The notes beneath the pieces are model-generated. The model was not told the origin of the DNA, made no database searches, and saw nothing but the letters and a program-made list of their open reading frames with translations. Positions 36,299 through 46,490 of a stretch of DNA of 64,000 bases are shown one piece after another (the first letter of the stretch is position 1; each line of letters starts with the position of its first letter). A program made the translations under genes and the position numbers. The DNA comes from CAVVEQ01 sp963747315 (GTDB lineage Bacteria; Chloroflexota; Anaerolineae; Anaerolineales; Anaerolineaceae): positions 186,001-250,000 of the forward strand of contig CAVVEQ010000013.1 of the NCBI GenBank assembly GCA_963747315.1. Direction: 5' to 3'.

Positions 36299-37428
36299 AT
36301 GAAAATAATCAAAATCCATCCTGACGAGAAGGCTCTGGTTAGAAAATTCTGCGAAATCCCCTTCTCAATATATAAGGATACCGCTCAATGGGTTCCTGCG
36401 CTGCAGGGTGAGGTGGAGGGAAAATTCAACCGCCGGGAGAATCCATTTTACCTGCATTCGGAGGCAGCTTTTTTTCTAGCCATAGATGATGACGGCACTC
36501 CAGTTGGGCGCGTGGCGATTCTGGATAACCGAAATTTCAATATATTTAACCAGGAAAACACAGCATTTTTTACCCTTTTCGAATGTATCAATGATACGGA
36601 TATTTCGACGAACCTTTTTGCGGCCGGATTTGAATGGGCGAAAATGCGGGGATTGAATAAAGTGAAAGGACCCCAGGGCTTTACAGCTCTTGATGGACTC
36701 GGGCTGCTGGTTAAAGGGTTTGAATTCCGACCGGCTTTTGGGATCCCCTACAACCCGGAATATTATATAAAGTTGATAGAGCTTGCCGGTTTTCGAAGCG
36801 CAGGTGGAGATGTCGCTTCGGGGTACCTCGATGTGAATTCAGAATTTCCTCGTGAGAAAATCCACGAATTCTCCCGCCGGGTGCAGGAGAAAAAAGGGTT
36901 GAAGGTGGTGAATTTTCGAACCCGGGGAGACCTGCGCCGGCTGGTTTCGCAGCTCAAAGACCTCTACAACGGTGCCCTGGGCGGCACTCCCGGGGGAGTT
37001 CCCCTCACGGACGAGGAAGCGAACCAAATGGCGAATCAACTCATCTGGTTTGCGGACCCCAAGACTCATCAAGGTGCTTTTCAAAGGGGATAAGCGCAGT
37101 TGGATTCTTGTTCGCATACCCGGATATATCGGCGGCTTTACAAAGGCGAAATGGAAAACTATGGCCGTTTGGGTGGGCAGATTACCTGGTGGAACGGAAA
37201 CGCACCAATTGGATCAATGTGAATGGCGCGGGGATCCTGGAGGAATACAGAGGACAGGGGGGAACTGCGATCCTTTTCAGCGAGATGTGGAAGAGCGTGG
37301 AAGGAACCCGTTATACTGGTGGCGATATTGTCCAGATAGGCGAGGATAACACCCGCATGCAGAACGAACTCGCTGGATTGGGGATCACGTTTCATAAAAA
37401 ACACAGAATGTTTGAACGCGATCTCTGA
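36299..37428 (+). CDS. GNAT-like protein of unknown function (two frameshifts)
   Basis: About 375 aa after joining three frames. Frame one runs to about 37060 and frame two covers KVLFKGDK. From about 37096, frame three continues AVGFLFAYPDISAALQR to the stop at 37428. Each junction needs the loss of one base. The N-terminal half has FYLHSEAAFFLAIDDDGTPVGR and the C-terminal half INVNGAGILEEYRGQGGTAI. The latter resembles the GNAT acetyl-CoA loop (R-G-x-G-G/A). Two GNAT-related halves are plausible, but no substrate can be proposed. The codon pattern stays consistent across the breaks, which argues against real decay. A terminator follows. Confidence 0.65.
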
Positions 37429-37449
37429 ACCTTAGGAAAATAAAATATG

Positions 37450-37480
37450 AACCGGCCGGGATGAACCCCGACCGGTTTTT
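37450..37480 (+). terminator. Intrinsic terminator after the GNAT-like gene
   Basis: AACCGG and CGGG on the left pair with CCCG and CCGGTT on the right, with one mismatch, around the loop ATGAAC. TTTTT follows. It separates the plus-strand gene from the convergent dcw cluster. Confidence 0.75.
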
Positions 37481-37620
37481 GGATGGAGACCTTTCGCTGC
37501 ACATGAAACACTGCGGCGCGGACAGACCGCCGCCCCCCTATCTATTGGGCGAGGACGTTAGCTGCGTTATTGTTAATTCGGCTTTCCAAACAGCCGATTC
37601 TTGCGACTGATTACTGATTG

Positions 37621-38766
37621 CTAATTGTGTTTGCGAAGGAAAGCAGGGATATCCAGATTGGCGGGATCCACAACTTTCTGATCGTAATTCACACTTATCA
37701 TCACAGGTTCGGGAGGCTGGACAACAGCCTGGACGAGATCCTGAACTGCCGCACCAAGAACCGCCGGTTCCTTGCGTGGTTCCATGCGGGGAAGGGAGGT
37801 GCGCAAGCCGGCGGAATCAAAACCCGTGGCGATGACCGTGATGCGCAAATCGTCGCCGAGATTTTCGTCGATCACTGCCCCGAAGATCAGGTTGACATCC
37901 GGGTGGGCGGTTTCCTTAATTATCGCGGCTGCCGTATTCACCTCGAAGAGGGTCATACCAGGTCCGCCTGTGACGTTGAAGAGGATCCCGCGCGCGCCAT
38001 CTATGGTGATATCCAGGAGTTTGCTGGTGATGGCCTGCTCGGCAGCCAACCGGGCGCGATCTTCCCCGGATGCCTGTCCAACCGCCATAAGCGCTGCACC
38101 GCCTTCGGACATAATGGTGCGGACATCAGCAAAGTCAAGATTGATGAGCCCGGGTACCGTGATCAGCTCTGAAATGCCCTGGATGCCCTGGCGAAGGACG
38201 TCATCGGCCTTCTGAAAAGCATCCTGCAGGCTGGCTTTCTTATCCACGATCTGCAGCAAGCGATCGTTGGGGATGCAGATGAGGGTGTCAGCGACTTCCT
38301 TCATCTTTGTCAATCCCTGCTCGGCCGATTGCTGGCGCTTGGTACCCTCAAAGGTGAAGGGACGGGTGACCACGCCAATGGTGAGCGCACCGATTTCCTT
38401 GGAGATCTGCGAGATGATCGGAGCCGCGCCGGTTCCAGTTCCACCACCCAAACCAGCGGTGACGAATACCATATCGCTGCCCTTGAGAACCTCGTAGATC
38501 TCTTCTGCGGATTCCTCGGCTGCCTTGCGGCCAACATCCGGGTTACTGCCAGCCCCGAGACCGCGGGTGACCTTATCACCGATGCGGACGCGAGTGCCAG
38601 CTTTTGAACACAGAAGTGCCTGGGCATCGGTGTTCACCGTGATGAACTCGATCCCGGTCAGGCCTTCATCGATCATGCGGTTGACTGCGTTGCAGCCACC
38701 GCCGCCGACGCCGATCACTTTGATCCGAGCGAAGGCTTCCGACATTTGATTCTTTCCAGTCTCCAT
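37621..38766 (-). CDS. ftsZ: Cell division protein FtsZ
   Basis: 381 aa. The tubulin signature GGGTGTG is at 107-113, the synergy loop includes NLDFADVRTIM, and the C-terminal conserved peptide (NLDIPAFLRKHN) is intact. That peptide binds FtsA and other partners. The linker between core and peptide is short, about 45 residues. FtsZ polymerises with GTP into the division ring. The ATG at 38766 has AGGAGG 6 nt upstream. It is the last gene of the dcw cluster, 66 nt after ftsA. About 150 nt downstream are weak hairpins but no clear terminator. Confidence 0.98.
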   Translation of the reverse strand: METGKNQMSEAFARIKVIGVGGGGCNAVNRMIDEGLTGIEFITVNTDAQALLCSKAGTRVRIGDKVTRGLGAGSNPDVGRKAAEESAEEIYEVLKGSDMVFVTAGLGGGTGTGAAPIISQISKEIGALTIGVVTRPFTFEGTKRQQSAEQGLTKMKEVADTLICIPNDRLLQIVDKKASLQDAFQKADDVLRQGIQGISELITVPGLINLDFADVRTIMSEGGAALMAVGQASGEDRARLAAEQAITSKLLDITIDGARGILFNVTGGPGMTLFEVNTAAAIIKETAHPDVNLIFGAVIDENLGDDLRITVIATGFDSAGLRTSLPRMEPRKEPAVLGAAVQDLVQAVVQPPEPVMISVNYDQKVVDPANLDIPAFLRKHN

Positions 38767-38832
38767 TTTCTACCTCCTAAGTGTGCAACATGGTCTGAGT
38801 CGATTAACTGGCCCCTCCAGGCCAGGGTAATC

Positions 38833-40068
38833 CTACGGAAGCATCCTTTTGGCAAAATCCCTCATCTTGTCGATCCAGACGGGATTAATGCCTTTGGGAA
38901 GGTGCATTTTGGCTTTCGGTTCCATTACCTGGTTCATGAGCATTGCCCAACGCAGCAAGCCGACGCTGGTGGAATAGGCGGGCGATTGGAGCTGATCCAC
39001 CAAGCCAACCAGATTCTCCGGTCGCGCCACCCGCACCGGCAAGCCGGTGACCTGGCTGGCGATGGTACGAATCCCCGGCAGCAGGCTCGAACCACCGGTC
39101 AGAACCATCCCGGCTGGAAGAAGCCCATCATAGCCGGACCGCTTGATCTCCTGCTGAACAAGCTGGAAGATCTCTTCGACGCGGGCTTCGATAATATTGG
39201 CCAGGTCCTTACGGCTGACCTGCTCGGCATGGTCATCACCGAAAGCACGTACGGTAAAGGTATCCTCTTTTTGGATATCAGCCTGGACGGCGTATCCATA
39301 CTGCTTTTTAACATCCTCCGCCTGTGAAAGGGGAAGGCGCAAACCGGCAGCGATATCACTGGTGATTAGCGAACCCGCAACCGGGATGACCATTGTGTGC
39401 CAGACATCCCCATCGATGTAGAGAGCAATATCCGTTGTGCCTCCGCCAATATCGCAGACGACACTGCCCATTTCACGCTCGGTTTCGGTGAGAACCACTT
39501 CGCCAGAGGCGAGCGGATTCAAAACGAAATGTGAAACATCCACCCCGGCAGCCTGCACGCACTGGCGGATATTTTCAACCGTGGACTCTCCCGCGGTGAT
39601 GATGTGTGCCTCCACTTCAAGCCGGTACCCGTGCATCCCGATGGGGGTGCGGATTCCGGTCTGGCCGTCGACGGTGAATCCGCGCTGAACCACATGGATG
39701 ATCTCTCGGTTGTGGGGGATGGCTACCGCCTGGGCAGCATCCAGCGCTCGCGCGATGTCGTCCTGGTCGATGACGCCACCGGAAATGCCGGCCACACCCC
39801 GGCTGTTCACCGAGGAGACGTGCGAACCAGCCAGGCTGACCAGGGCGGAGGTGATCTCCAACCCGGAGGTGCGCTGGGCTTTTTCGATGGAACGGGTGAT
39901 CGCCTGGGATGCAGCTGCAAGATCCACTATGATGCCTTTTTTCAACCCCTGGGAGGGTTCAATACCCACCCCCAGGATACGCAGGCGGTTTTCTCCTTCG
40001 ATGCGCCCAACCAGGCTGCATACTTTGGTGGTTCCCAGATCGATACCGACAACAATCATTTCATCCAT
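38833..40068 (-). CDS. ftsA: Cell division protein FtsA
   Basis: 411 aa from the ATG at 40068 with AGGAG 9 nt upstream. Actin-fold motifs are present: phosphate 1 IVVGIDLGTTKVCSLVG, phosphate 2 VVCDIGGGTTDIALY and the adenosine motif GMVLTGGSSLLPG. The 1C domain follows the first motif. The C-terminal end, WIDKMRDFAKRMLP, is a likely amphipathic membrane-targeting helix. FtsA anchors FtsZ filaments to the membrane and recruits later division proteins. The gene lies 12 nt after ftsQ and is intact. Confidence 0.97.
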   Translation of the reverse strand: MDEMIVVGIDLGTTKVCSLVGRIEGENRLRILGVGIEPSQGLKKGIIVDLAAASQAITRSIEKAQRTSGLEITSALVSLAGSHVSSVNSRGVAGISGGVIDQDDIARALDAAQAVAIPHNREIIHVVQRGFTVDGQTGIRTPIGMHGYRLEVEAHIITAGESTVENIRQCVQAAGVDVSHFVLNPLASGEVVLTETEREMGSVVCDIGGGTTDIALYIDGDVWHTMVIPVAGSLITSDIAAGLRLPLSQAEDVKKQYGYAVQADIQKEDTFTVRAFGDDHAEQVSRKDLANIIEARVEEIFQLVQQEIKRSGYDGLLPAGMVLTGGSSLLPGIRTIASQVTGLPVRVARPENLVGLVDQLQSPAYSTSVGLLRWAMLMNQVMEPKAKMHLPKGINPVWIDKMRDFAKRMLP

Positions 40069-40080
40069 AAGGTTCAACTC

Positions 40081-41216
40081 CTAACGGTAGAAAGGCGCAT
40101 CCACGTGTTCAACACTGATCATCGATGGAGTTACCCCGTGCTTCTTCAAGTTCTTCCACAACGGCGTTGTAGATAACCATTTGCTGGTCAATCCTCGCGG
40201 TGCTGAGCCCGATATAAACCGCCCAACCGTTTGAATCGACCCAACCCAGGCCATCTGAATCGCTATAAGCCAGGAGCGTGCCGGGAGGCATGATCCCATT
40301 CAACTTGTTGATCGCAGCCAGAACAGTGCCATCCATCTGGCTGACGATTTCCTCCGGTTCGGGAGTTTTGGCTATCAACCGGCTGCACTTCGCTGGAAAG
40401 TTCCTGGAGGATATCATTGCTGACCTTTGACACTAGGGGGGGAGCTCCAGCCCCTTGCACTGTGATCGCTGGGGCGGCATCTCCGCGGACGGGGAATATG
40501 AATCCATCCTGGTCGATCCACATGGTCTTCCCGTCATAGGTCCAGGCGAGCACCGGTGCCCGTTCGTTGACCGATAGCTTCACCTTCGCGGGGAGGGTGA
40601 CCTGGATCTTGACGTTTGCCAGGTCGGGGTAATCGGTGGCGAGTTTTTTGCGAAGAGCGGCAGCATCGATGGCGTAAATTCGCTTATTTGAAACCCCCAG
40701 GTCTTTGGCCACTTCCTCGGTATTCAACCGCTGCAACCCATCGATGGTCATTCCGCTGACCTTCATATACGGGGAAAAAAGGAAGAATCCAATGCAAGCC
40801 AGCATGAGCACTGTGAGAAAACCTGAGAGCAGCCTCCAGCCGATATGGATGGGAGCGATGATGGGGAGACGGACTTCCGTGCCGGTGGAGGCAAGGGTCA
40901 TTGTGTACGCCTTGCGTACACTGGATTTTTCAGTTTTTCGGGGGGGAGCTACCTGAGCACCAAACCGGCTGGTCACCGGAGGCATATGGTGCACCCTGCG
41001 CGGGATGGGATGACTGGCGGGTTGATTAACCCTGGGAGAAGGTTTAAAGGTAGGAGGTGGCGGCATGACCGGACGGAAAGCATGCGGGTCCGCAGCTTCC
41101 TTGGGGGTGGAGTGGATATTCTGCCGTGCCGATTCAACGTAATCGGCGGTTTTTTGCGCCCGTTTTTGGCGCAGCACCTGGGAGCGGGGGGTGGAGGAGG
41201 ACTTAAAGGGATTCAT
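40081..41216 (-). CDS. ftsQ: Cell division protein FtsQ/DivIB (two frameshifts)
   Basis: About 378 aa. The start is taken at 41216 (MNPFKSSSTP), overlapping ddl by 14 nt. A long basic, proline-rich cytoplasmic tail (about 130 residues) precedes one transmembrane helix (WRLLSGFLTVLMLACIGFFL) and a POTRA domain (VSGMTIDGLQRLNTEEVAK). The frame breaks near 40380 and again near 40140. The pieces then read on as IVSQMDGTVLAAINKLNG and finally as KHGVTPSMISVEHVDAPFYR, ending at 40081. FtsQ links early and late division proteins on the outer side of the membrane. The breaks look like sequence errors, as ftsA and ftsZ on either side are intact. Confidence 0.85.
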
Positions 41217-42318
41217 CGCTGCTCCGATACGTTCTCCTGGTCTTATCGCGATCTGCCTTGCGTTCCAGGGCAAGCTCGATCAATTTCGCAACCAAATCGG
41301 CGTATTTCAAGCCACTGGCTTCCCACAACTTCGGGTACATGCTGATGCTGGTGAATCCCGGGATGGTGTTCAACTCATTCAGATAGACATTACCGGTCTT
41401 TTTATCCAGAAGGAAATCGACCCGCGCCATACCTGAGCAATCGATCGCCCGATAAGCATCGACTGCATAAGTTTGGATCGCGCCCATCAGATCCGGTTCG
41501 ATCTCAGCAGGAATGATCAGCCCGGAAGCATTATCGATATATTTGGCTTCGTAATCGTAGAATTCCCGAGAGGGGAGTATCTCGCCAGCAATGGAAGCAT
41601 GCGGATCATCATTCCCCAGAACTGAAACTTCGATCTCCCTGGCGTCTACACCCTGTTCCACCAGGATGCGCCGATCGAACTCTGCGGCTTCCATCAATCC
41701 TTCCACCAGGTCAGATCGGCTGCGGCATTTTGATACACCGACCGATGATCCCAGGTTAGCTGGTTTTACGAATACCGGGTAGGCGCTCATTTTTTCGATC
41801 TCAGCGACTGTACCTTCCATACGTTCAGCCAGTTGACGGCGGGTTACCAGGATCGAATCCACCACGGGGATACCCCGGGCGCGCATCACATACTTGAAAA
41901 GACCCTTATCCATACCTGCCGAGGAACCAAGAACTCCAGCTCCTACATAGGCAAGGTCAGCCATTTCCAGCAATCCCTGCAGGGTGCCATCTTCTCCGAA
42001 GGTGCCGTGGAGAACCGGGAACACCACGTCGATCTGGCAGATCGGTACCAGGCCGGATGCGGAAACTTCGTTCAACCAGGAGTTTCCCGGTTCGTGCCGC
42101 AGAGTGACTTCCTTCAAGCCCGAAAATGCATTCTTTTCAAAGGCGGTGATGACATCTGTACCGGAAAGCCATTTTCCTTCGCGGGTGATTCCCACCTGGG
42201 TGACCTCGTAGCGGTAGGGATCAAGAACCGAAAGCACGGAACGGGCAGACATGAGCGAAACATCGTGTTCGCCGGATCGGCCGCCGAAGAGGACGAGAAC
42301 CCGAGTCTTTGAGGTCAT
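41203..42318 (-). CDS. ddl: D-alanine--D-alanine ligase
   Basis: 371 aa from the ATG at 42318, whose ATGA overlaps the murB stop. ATP-grasp motifs are visible: LVLFGGRSGEHDVSLMSA at the N-terminus, VFPVLHGTFGEDGTLQGLLE, the loop PVFVKPANLGSSVGVSKC, and the metal-binding end YLNELNTIPGFTSISMYPKL. The residue in the EVSVLGND region and the phenylalanine in RVDFLLD fit D-Ala-D-Ala rather than D-lactate enzymes, though specificity cannot be proved. The enzyme makes the dipeptide used by MurF. It is intact and sits between murB and ftsQ. Confidence 0.95.
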   Translation of the reverse strand: MTSKTRVLVLFGGRSGEHDVSLMSARSVLSVLDPYRYEVTQVGITREGKWLSGTDVITAFEKNAFSGLKEVTLRHEPGNSWLNEVSASGLVPICQIDVVFPVLHGTFGEDGTLQGLLEMADLAYVGAGVLGSSAGMDKGLFKYVMRARGIPVVDSILVTRRQLAERMEGTVAEIEKMSAYPVFVKPANLGSSVGVSKCRSRSDLVEGLMEAAEFDRRILVEQGVDAREIEVSVLGNDDPHASIAGEILPSREFYDYEAKYIDNASGLIIPAEIEPDLMGAIQTYAVDAYRAIDCSGMARVDFLLDKKTGNVYLNELNTIPGFTSISMYPKLWEASGLKYADLVAKLIELALERKADRDKTRRTYRSSDESL

Positions 42319-43269
42319 GCCGCCACCCCTATCCCGGGATCCACCATGGACCAATCCCCAACCAGTTCGATCTCAAGCTGCAGTTCAATACCGGTTTTTT
42401 GTTTCACAACCTTTTGTACTTCCTGAATGACCTGGTAATAATCCATGGCAGTGGCGTTTTCCGTATTGACGAAGAAATTTGCATGGATGGGGCTCACTTC
42501 CACGCCGCCGATCCGAAACCCTTTTAGACCCGCTTCTTCGATCACTCTCCCTGCCTTTATCGCCAAGGGGATTCTTGAACATCGATCCCATTGAAGCACC
42601 CGGAGGCTGGGTGGAGCGGCGAATCTCGGAGTATTCCGACATCTTCGCCTGGATCTCCTCGCGGTTACCCGGGGCAACCCGCAACCGGGCAGCAAGCAGG
42701 ATGACATCCTTCAATCCGCGTTTAAGCACGCTGCAGCGGTAATCGAAAGCCATTTTCTGCGCATCCCAGATCTCCCTGCCTGCGGTCCGGCTGACAACAT
42801 CGGCTTCAATGAAGTGGTTACTGATATCTTTGCCATGTGCGCCGGCGTTGCCATAGACTGCGCCGCCAATGGTTCCTGGAATTGTCCCAGCCCATTCCAG
42901 GGAGGCGAAATTGCGAAGCATGCACTGGCGGGCAACGGTGCCAATATTCGCGCCGCTCTCAGCCCACACAGTGGGGGGATCGGTGTGCCCATCAATCTTG
43001 ATCGTATGTGCGTGGTTGGCGATAACTACTCCGCGGTAACCCTGGTCGCTAACCAGGATGTTCGCTCCTGTCCCAAAAACGCGGAAGGGGATATCCATTT
43101 CCCAGAGCTTTTGAGCCATCAAAGATAGTTCATCCGCAGATTGGGCGATGAGGAATCCGTCCACCGGACCGCCGACATGCGCAGTGGTATAGTTCGCCAG
43201 GCGAACGTTTTCCTGTAATCGTTCACCAAAAGCGCTGCGCAAAGCGGTCAGGTCCAATTTGAAAGTCAA
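42315..43269 (-). CDS. murB: UDP-N-acetylenolpyruvoylglucosamine reductase (one frameshift)
   Basis: About 317 aa. The FAD-binding loop FGTGANILVSDQGYRG and the FAD segment GTIPGTIGGAVYGNAGAHG are in the first frame. The catalytic serine lies in SMGSMFKNP. The frame breaks near 42563, where one extra G follows GATAAA; the next frame continues AGRVIEEAGLKGFRIG and ends IGVAA at 42315. The start is TTG at 43269 with AAGGA 7 nt upstream, since the only nearby ATG opens a three-codon ORF. MurB reduces the enolpyruvyl group to make UDP-MurNAc. Confidence 0.9.
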
Positions 43270-43281
43270 AGCGACATCCTT

Positions 43282-43458
43282 CTAGAGCGTGTTGATCCTG
43301 TCGATCAGCCGGTGGACGAGCTCTTCCTTCTGCTGGCCGCCGGTTGGCGATGAGGTGGCATGTTTTTTGGGATCAAGCGGATCCTTGGAGGTGATGAATT
43401 TCAACTCCGGCAGAACCATGAATTGATCCTTTTGAGGTTTGTTGGATTTATCGGTCAT
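43282..43458 (-). CDS. 58-aa ORF between murC and murB
   Basis: The ATG at 43458 follows GAGGTGAAAGC and overlaps the murC end by 11 nt; the stop is 12 nt before the murB start. The protein is hydrophilic and basic in the middle (KFITSKDPLDPKKH), with a C-terminal amphipathic helix (EELVHRLIDRINTL). It has no membrane helix or known motif. Its tight placement in the cluster and its own ribosome site argue that it is translated. It could be a small division-associated protein, or only a spacer; I do not recognise a family. Confidence 0.55.
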   Translation of the reverse strand: MTDKSNKPQKDQFMVLPELKFITSKDPLDPKKHATSSPTGGQQKEELVHRLIDRINTL

Positions 43459-44846
43459 TGCTTTCACCTCTTTCTTTAAGTGCGTTGAAGACGCCGGTAG
43501 AAATTCGGTCGGCATCCCCGGCTGATAGCACCAGGAGTACGTCTCCAGGTTGCAGTTGTTGAAGTAGCAGATTCTGTGCCAATTCCAGCGTTTCGGTAAA
43601 TTGAACATGAGAATGTGACATTCTTTGCGACCACCGAAGCAGCCGAATAGGAGTTACCGGATTCCCTTGCTGCATAGATCTCTGTGACGATGACACGGTC
43701 CGCATCTTCGAAAGACCTGGCGAAATCGTCTTCCAGCGCCTGAACCCGGGTGAATGTGTGCGGCTGCCACACCGCCCAGAGTCCTACGCCCGGGGAAGCG
43801 GCTGCGTGCTGCCCTGCAGGGTCGCACGGATCTCGGTGGGGTGGTGGGCGTAATCGTCGATCACGGTGACGCCGCCAGCTTCGCCGCGCACCTCAAATCG
43901 ACGACCGGCTCCGCTGAAATCCCCCAAGGCCAGGGCGGCAGATATTGGATCCATACCAAGCTGGTGCACAAGCGCGATCACGGCAGATGCATTGCGCATG
44001 TTGTGTTCCCCGGGAACCTGCAGATTCACCTGGCACAGGAATTCACCCTGTCTGCCATCGCGCTGGCGAAGGAGTGAAAAGGAATACCCACCAGCAGGGT
44101 TGACTTCTGCTTCGCTGATGCGGTAATCCGCTGCGGGATGCGCGCCGAAGGTGAAAACCGTAGAACCGGCTAATGCTTCTCCCAGTAAGCCGAACGATCC
44201 AGGCTCGTCGCGGTTCAGCAACAGCAGTCCACCAGGCTGAATTTTCGAATGAACCGAATAAATGCCTTGCGGTAATCTTCTTTAGTGGGGAAACAATCCG
44301 GATGGTCGTGTTCGAGGAAGGTCACGATTGCCGCGCGTGGCTCGAGACCAAGGAACATGTTGTCATACTCGTCAGCTTCGATGACAAAGAATTGTCCTTT
44401 GCCGAAATGGGCATTTACATCCAGATCGCGCACCTCGCTGCCCAGCACGAAAGACGGATCCTTTCCCATCCGGGAGAGCACCCAGGCGGTCATGGCGGTG
44501 GTGGTGGTCTTGCCGTGCGTCCCGGCCACTGCCAGCACATCCTGTCCCCGGGTGAGCTCCGCAAGCATTTGACATGCGTTTGAGAACCGGGATCCCTGCA
44601 TTTTTAGCGGCAATCACTTCCGGGTTCTCATCATTAACCGCAGAGGAACGAATCACGATATCCGCACCGGTGACATTGCCTGCCGCATGGCCGATGGCAG
44701 ACCTTTACCCCAATGGATTGAAGTTCCTGCGCCTGGGGAGAGAGAATACGGTCCGAACCGCTTACGGTGTGACCTTTTTCCACCAGCACCCTGGCGATGG
44801 CGGATAACCCGGTTCCTCCGATTCCGATAAAGTGATAGTGAGTCAT
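43448..44846 (-). CDS. murC: UDP-N-acetylmuramate--L-alanine ligase (several frameshifts)
   Basis: About 465 aa in a patchwork of frames. It begins at the ATG at 44846 (MTHYHFIGIGGTGLSAIARV). Breaks lie near 44701, 44577, 44228, 43790 and 43620. The ATP loop AGTHGKTTTT, the metal motif EADEYDNMFL, HPTEIRATLQ and the C-terminal LQPGDVLLVLSAGDAD are all present in order. MurC adds L-alanine to UDP-MurNAc. Most breaks are explained by one extra base, at least one by a missing base. As nothing but the frame is lost and the gene is essential, sequence error is far more likely than inactivation. Confidence 0.85.
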
Positions 44847-45392
44847 TAGATGAATGCTCCTATCACGATGACAAAAGCGATCACCAGGGCGAAGTAGATG
44901 CCGGGAGGGGTTAGCACGGCAGGCGGCAGCCGGTTGATCATGTTCAGGGTGAGTGCGCCTCCGGGCAAAGCGGGGTCTGGCGCGATCATAAATGGAAAAG
45001 GATATCCTGCAGAATTCAGGTAGAAAAGAATGCTTCCGATGATCAGGTAGCCATTCAAAGCGCCCAGGGCAGTTCCCCAGAAAGAGGTTGCGCAGCCTGC
45101 TTACCGGCCGCAGCCCTTCGGTACGCAGAACCACCTGCGGCAGGGTGGGGGTTACGTACCCCATGATCACGACAACCAAAAGGACCCCCGCGCGCATGAT
45201 GAACAGTGTGGTGGGGTTGGTTGAAAGCACGATATTCCTATAAAAAGGTACATACGTTTCCAAAAGCAAGTTAAGGAAGATTCCCACGATGGCGCTGAGC
45301 GAAACGATGAATTCCTTGGTTCGTCCCCGTGTGGCACCGATGACAGCGAAGAGCGCGAAGAATATCCAGAAAAGTGAGAAGAAGCTGATCAT
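44846..45392 (-). CDS. CvpA-like membrane protein in the dcw cluster (one frameshift)
   Basis: About 181 aa after joining two frames near 45075. The N-terminus has the CvpA look: a hydrophobic helix followed by VIGATRGRTKEFIVSLSAIVG. Three further helices follow; the second frame supplies NGYLIIGSILFYLNSAGYPF and the last helix YFALVIAFVIVIGAFI. The stop overlaps the murC start (TAATG) and the start overlaps the murG end by 4 nt, so it is firmly inside the operon. A CvpA-like protein here is not part of the textbook dcw order. It may aid division or envelope assembly. Family assignment is moderate. Confidence 0.65.
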
Positions 45393-46490
45393 GATCCGCC
45401 CTCCTTCTTCCGGCCGGTTTCAAGGATCAAGTTCGCGATCTGATCGGCAGCTTCCGGGCGTGCGATGGCTCCCATGGCCGAAACCATTTTTTCAATCCGT
45501 TGCTTATCTGTAAGCAATTCCTCGATTTTCTCAGTCAACAATAGAGAAAGGTCTTTATCTTCGATGATCACAGCACCACCGGCATTCACCAGATGGTCTG
45601 CGTTCACTTTTTGGTAGCGCCAGGTGTAGGGATAGGGCACCAGGATGGCAGGAAGGTCGAAGAAGGGGAGTTCTCCCAGGGTGGATGCGCCAGCCCGGCA
45701 GACGACCAGGTCTGCCGCAGCGAGGGCTGTCCCCATTTCCTCGTGAAGGTAAGGGAAGGGAAAATAATTAGCTCGAAATTTCTCTTGCAAATTATTCGCA
45801 GCAGCAGCCACTGTTTCCCAATCCAATTGACCGGTAAGATGCAACACCTGGAAATCCGTGAGGAGTTTGTTTAAGTTGGCAAGCAACAGCCTGGTTGATC
45901 GACCGGGCACCTTTGCTGCCGCCGTAAATGAGAATCATCGATTTTCCGGGATCTAACCCCAACAATCCTTTTGCGGTTTCCTGGGGGATACGCTTGAAAT
46001 CGCTTCTCAACGGATAACCGGTGACCATGATGTTTTTATGTCTTCTGAAGAACGCCGCGGATTCTTCTGCGGAGAGGGCGATCGCATCGGCAAATCGCGC
46101 CAGGAATTTTAGCGCCAAACCCGGTTCAATATCCGGGACATAGAGGGTGATCGGGTAGCGTCTGCCGGCAAAAGCCATTGGCGCAGCCACATAGCCTCCG
46201 GTGAAGAAGAGGGCATCCGGTTGGAACTCGCTCAGGATCTTCCGGGATACGCGCACGCCCTTTGCCAGCCGGGAAATATTTCCAGGCAAATTGCGAAGAC
46301 CCACGCCGTGGAGCCCCGCGGCGGGGATGGCGCGGTAGGGAAGTCCGCGGCGGTTCACCAGTTCAGCTTCCATACCGCCTTCACTCCCGACCCAAAGGAT
46401 CTCGGAAATCCTGTTACCGAGCGCGTCCAGAACGGACAGAGCGGGGTACACGCCCCCGCCGGTCCCCCCGGCGCAGATCAACAACCGCAT
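45389..46490 (-). CDS. murG: UDP-GlcNAc:lipid I GlcNAc transferase MurG (one frameshift)
   Basis: About 366 aa from the ATG at 46490. The glycine loop reads AGGTGGGVYPAL (residues 7-18): the position that is histidine in E. coli (GGTGGH) is glycine. The second glycine loop MILIYGGSKGARSINQAV and the donor site CRAGASTLGELPFF are present. The frame breaks near 45890, between RSINQAV and RLLLANLNKLL. MurG adds GlcNAc to lipid I on the cytoplasmic face to make lipid II. Its start lies 77 nt inside ftsW, and its end overlaps the CvpA-like gene by 4 nt. Confidence 0.9.

Noticed and set aside
37494..37620. Possible small RNA or terminator downstream of ftsZ (GCGGCG/CGCCGC and CGGCT/AGCCG hairpins).
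   Set aside because: Both stems are short and lack a U-run or promoter; no RNA family is recognisable.
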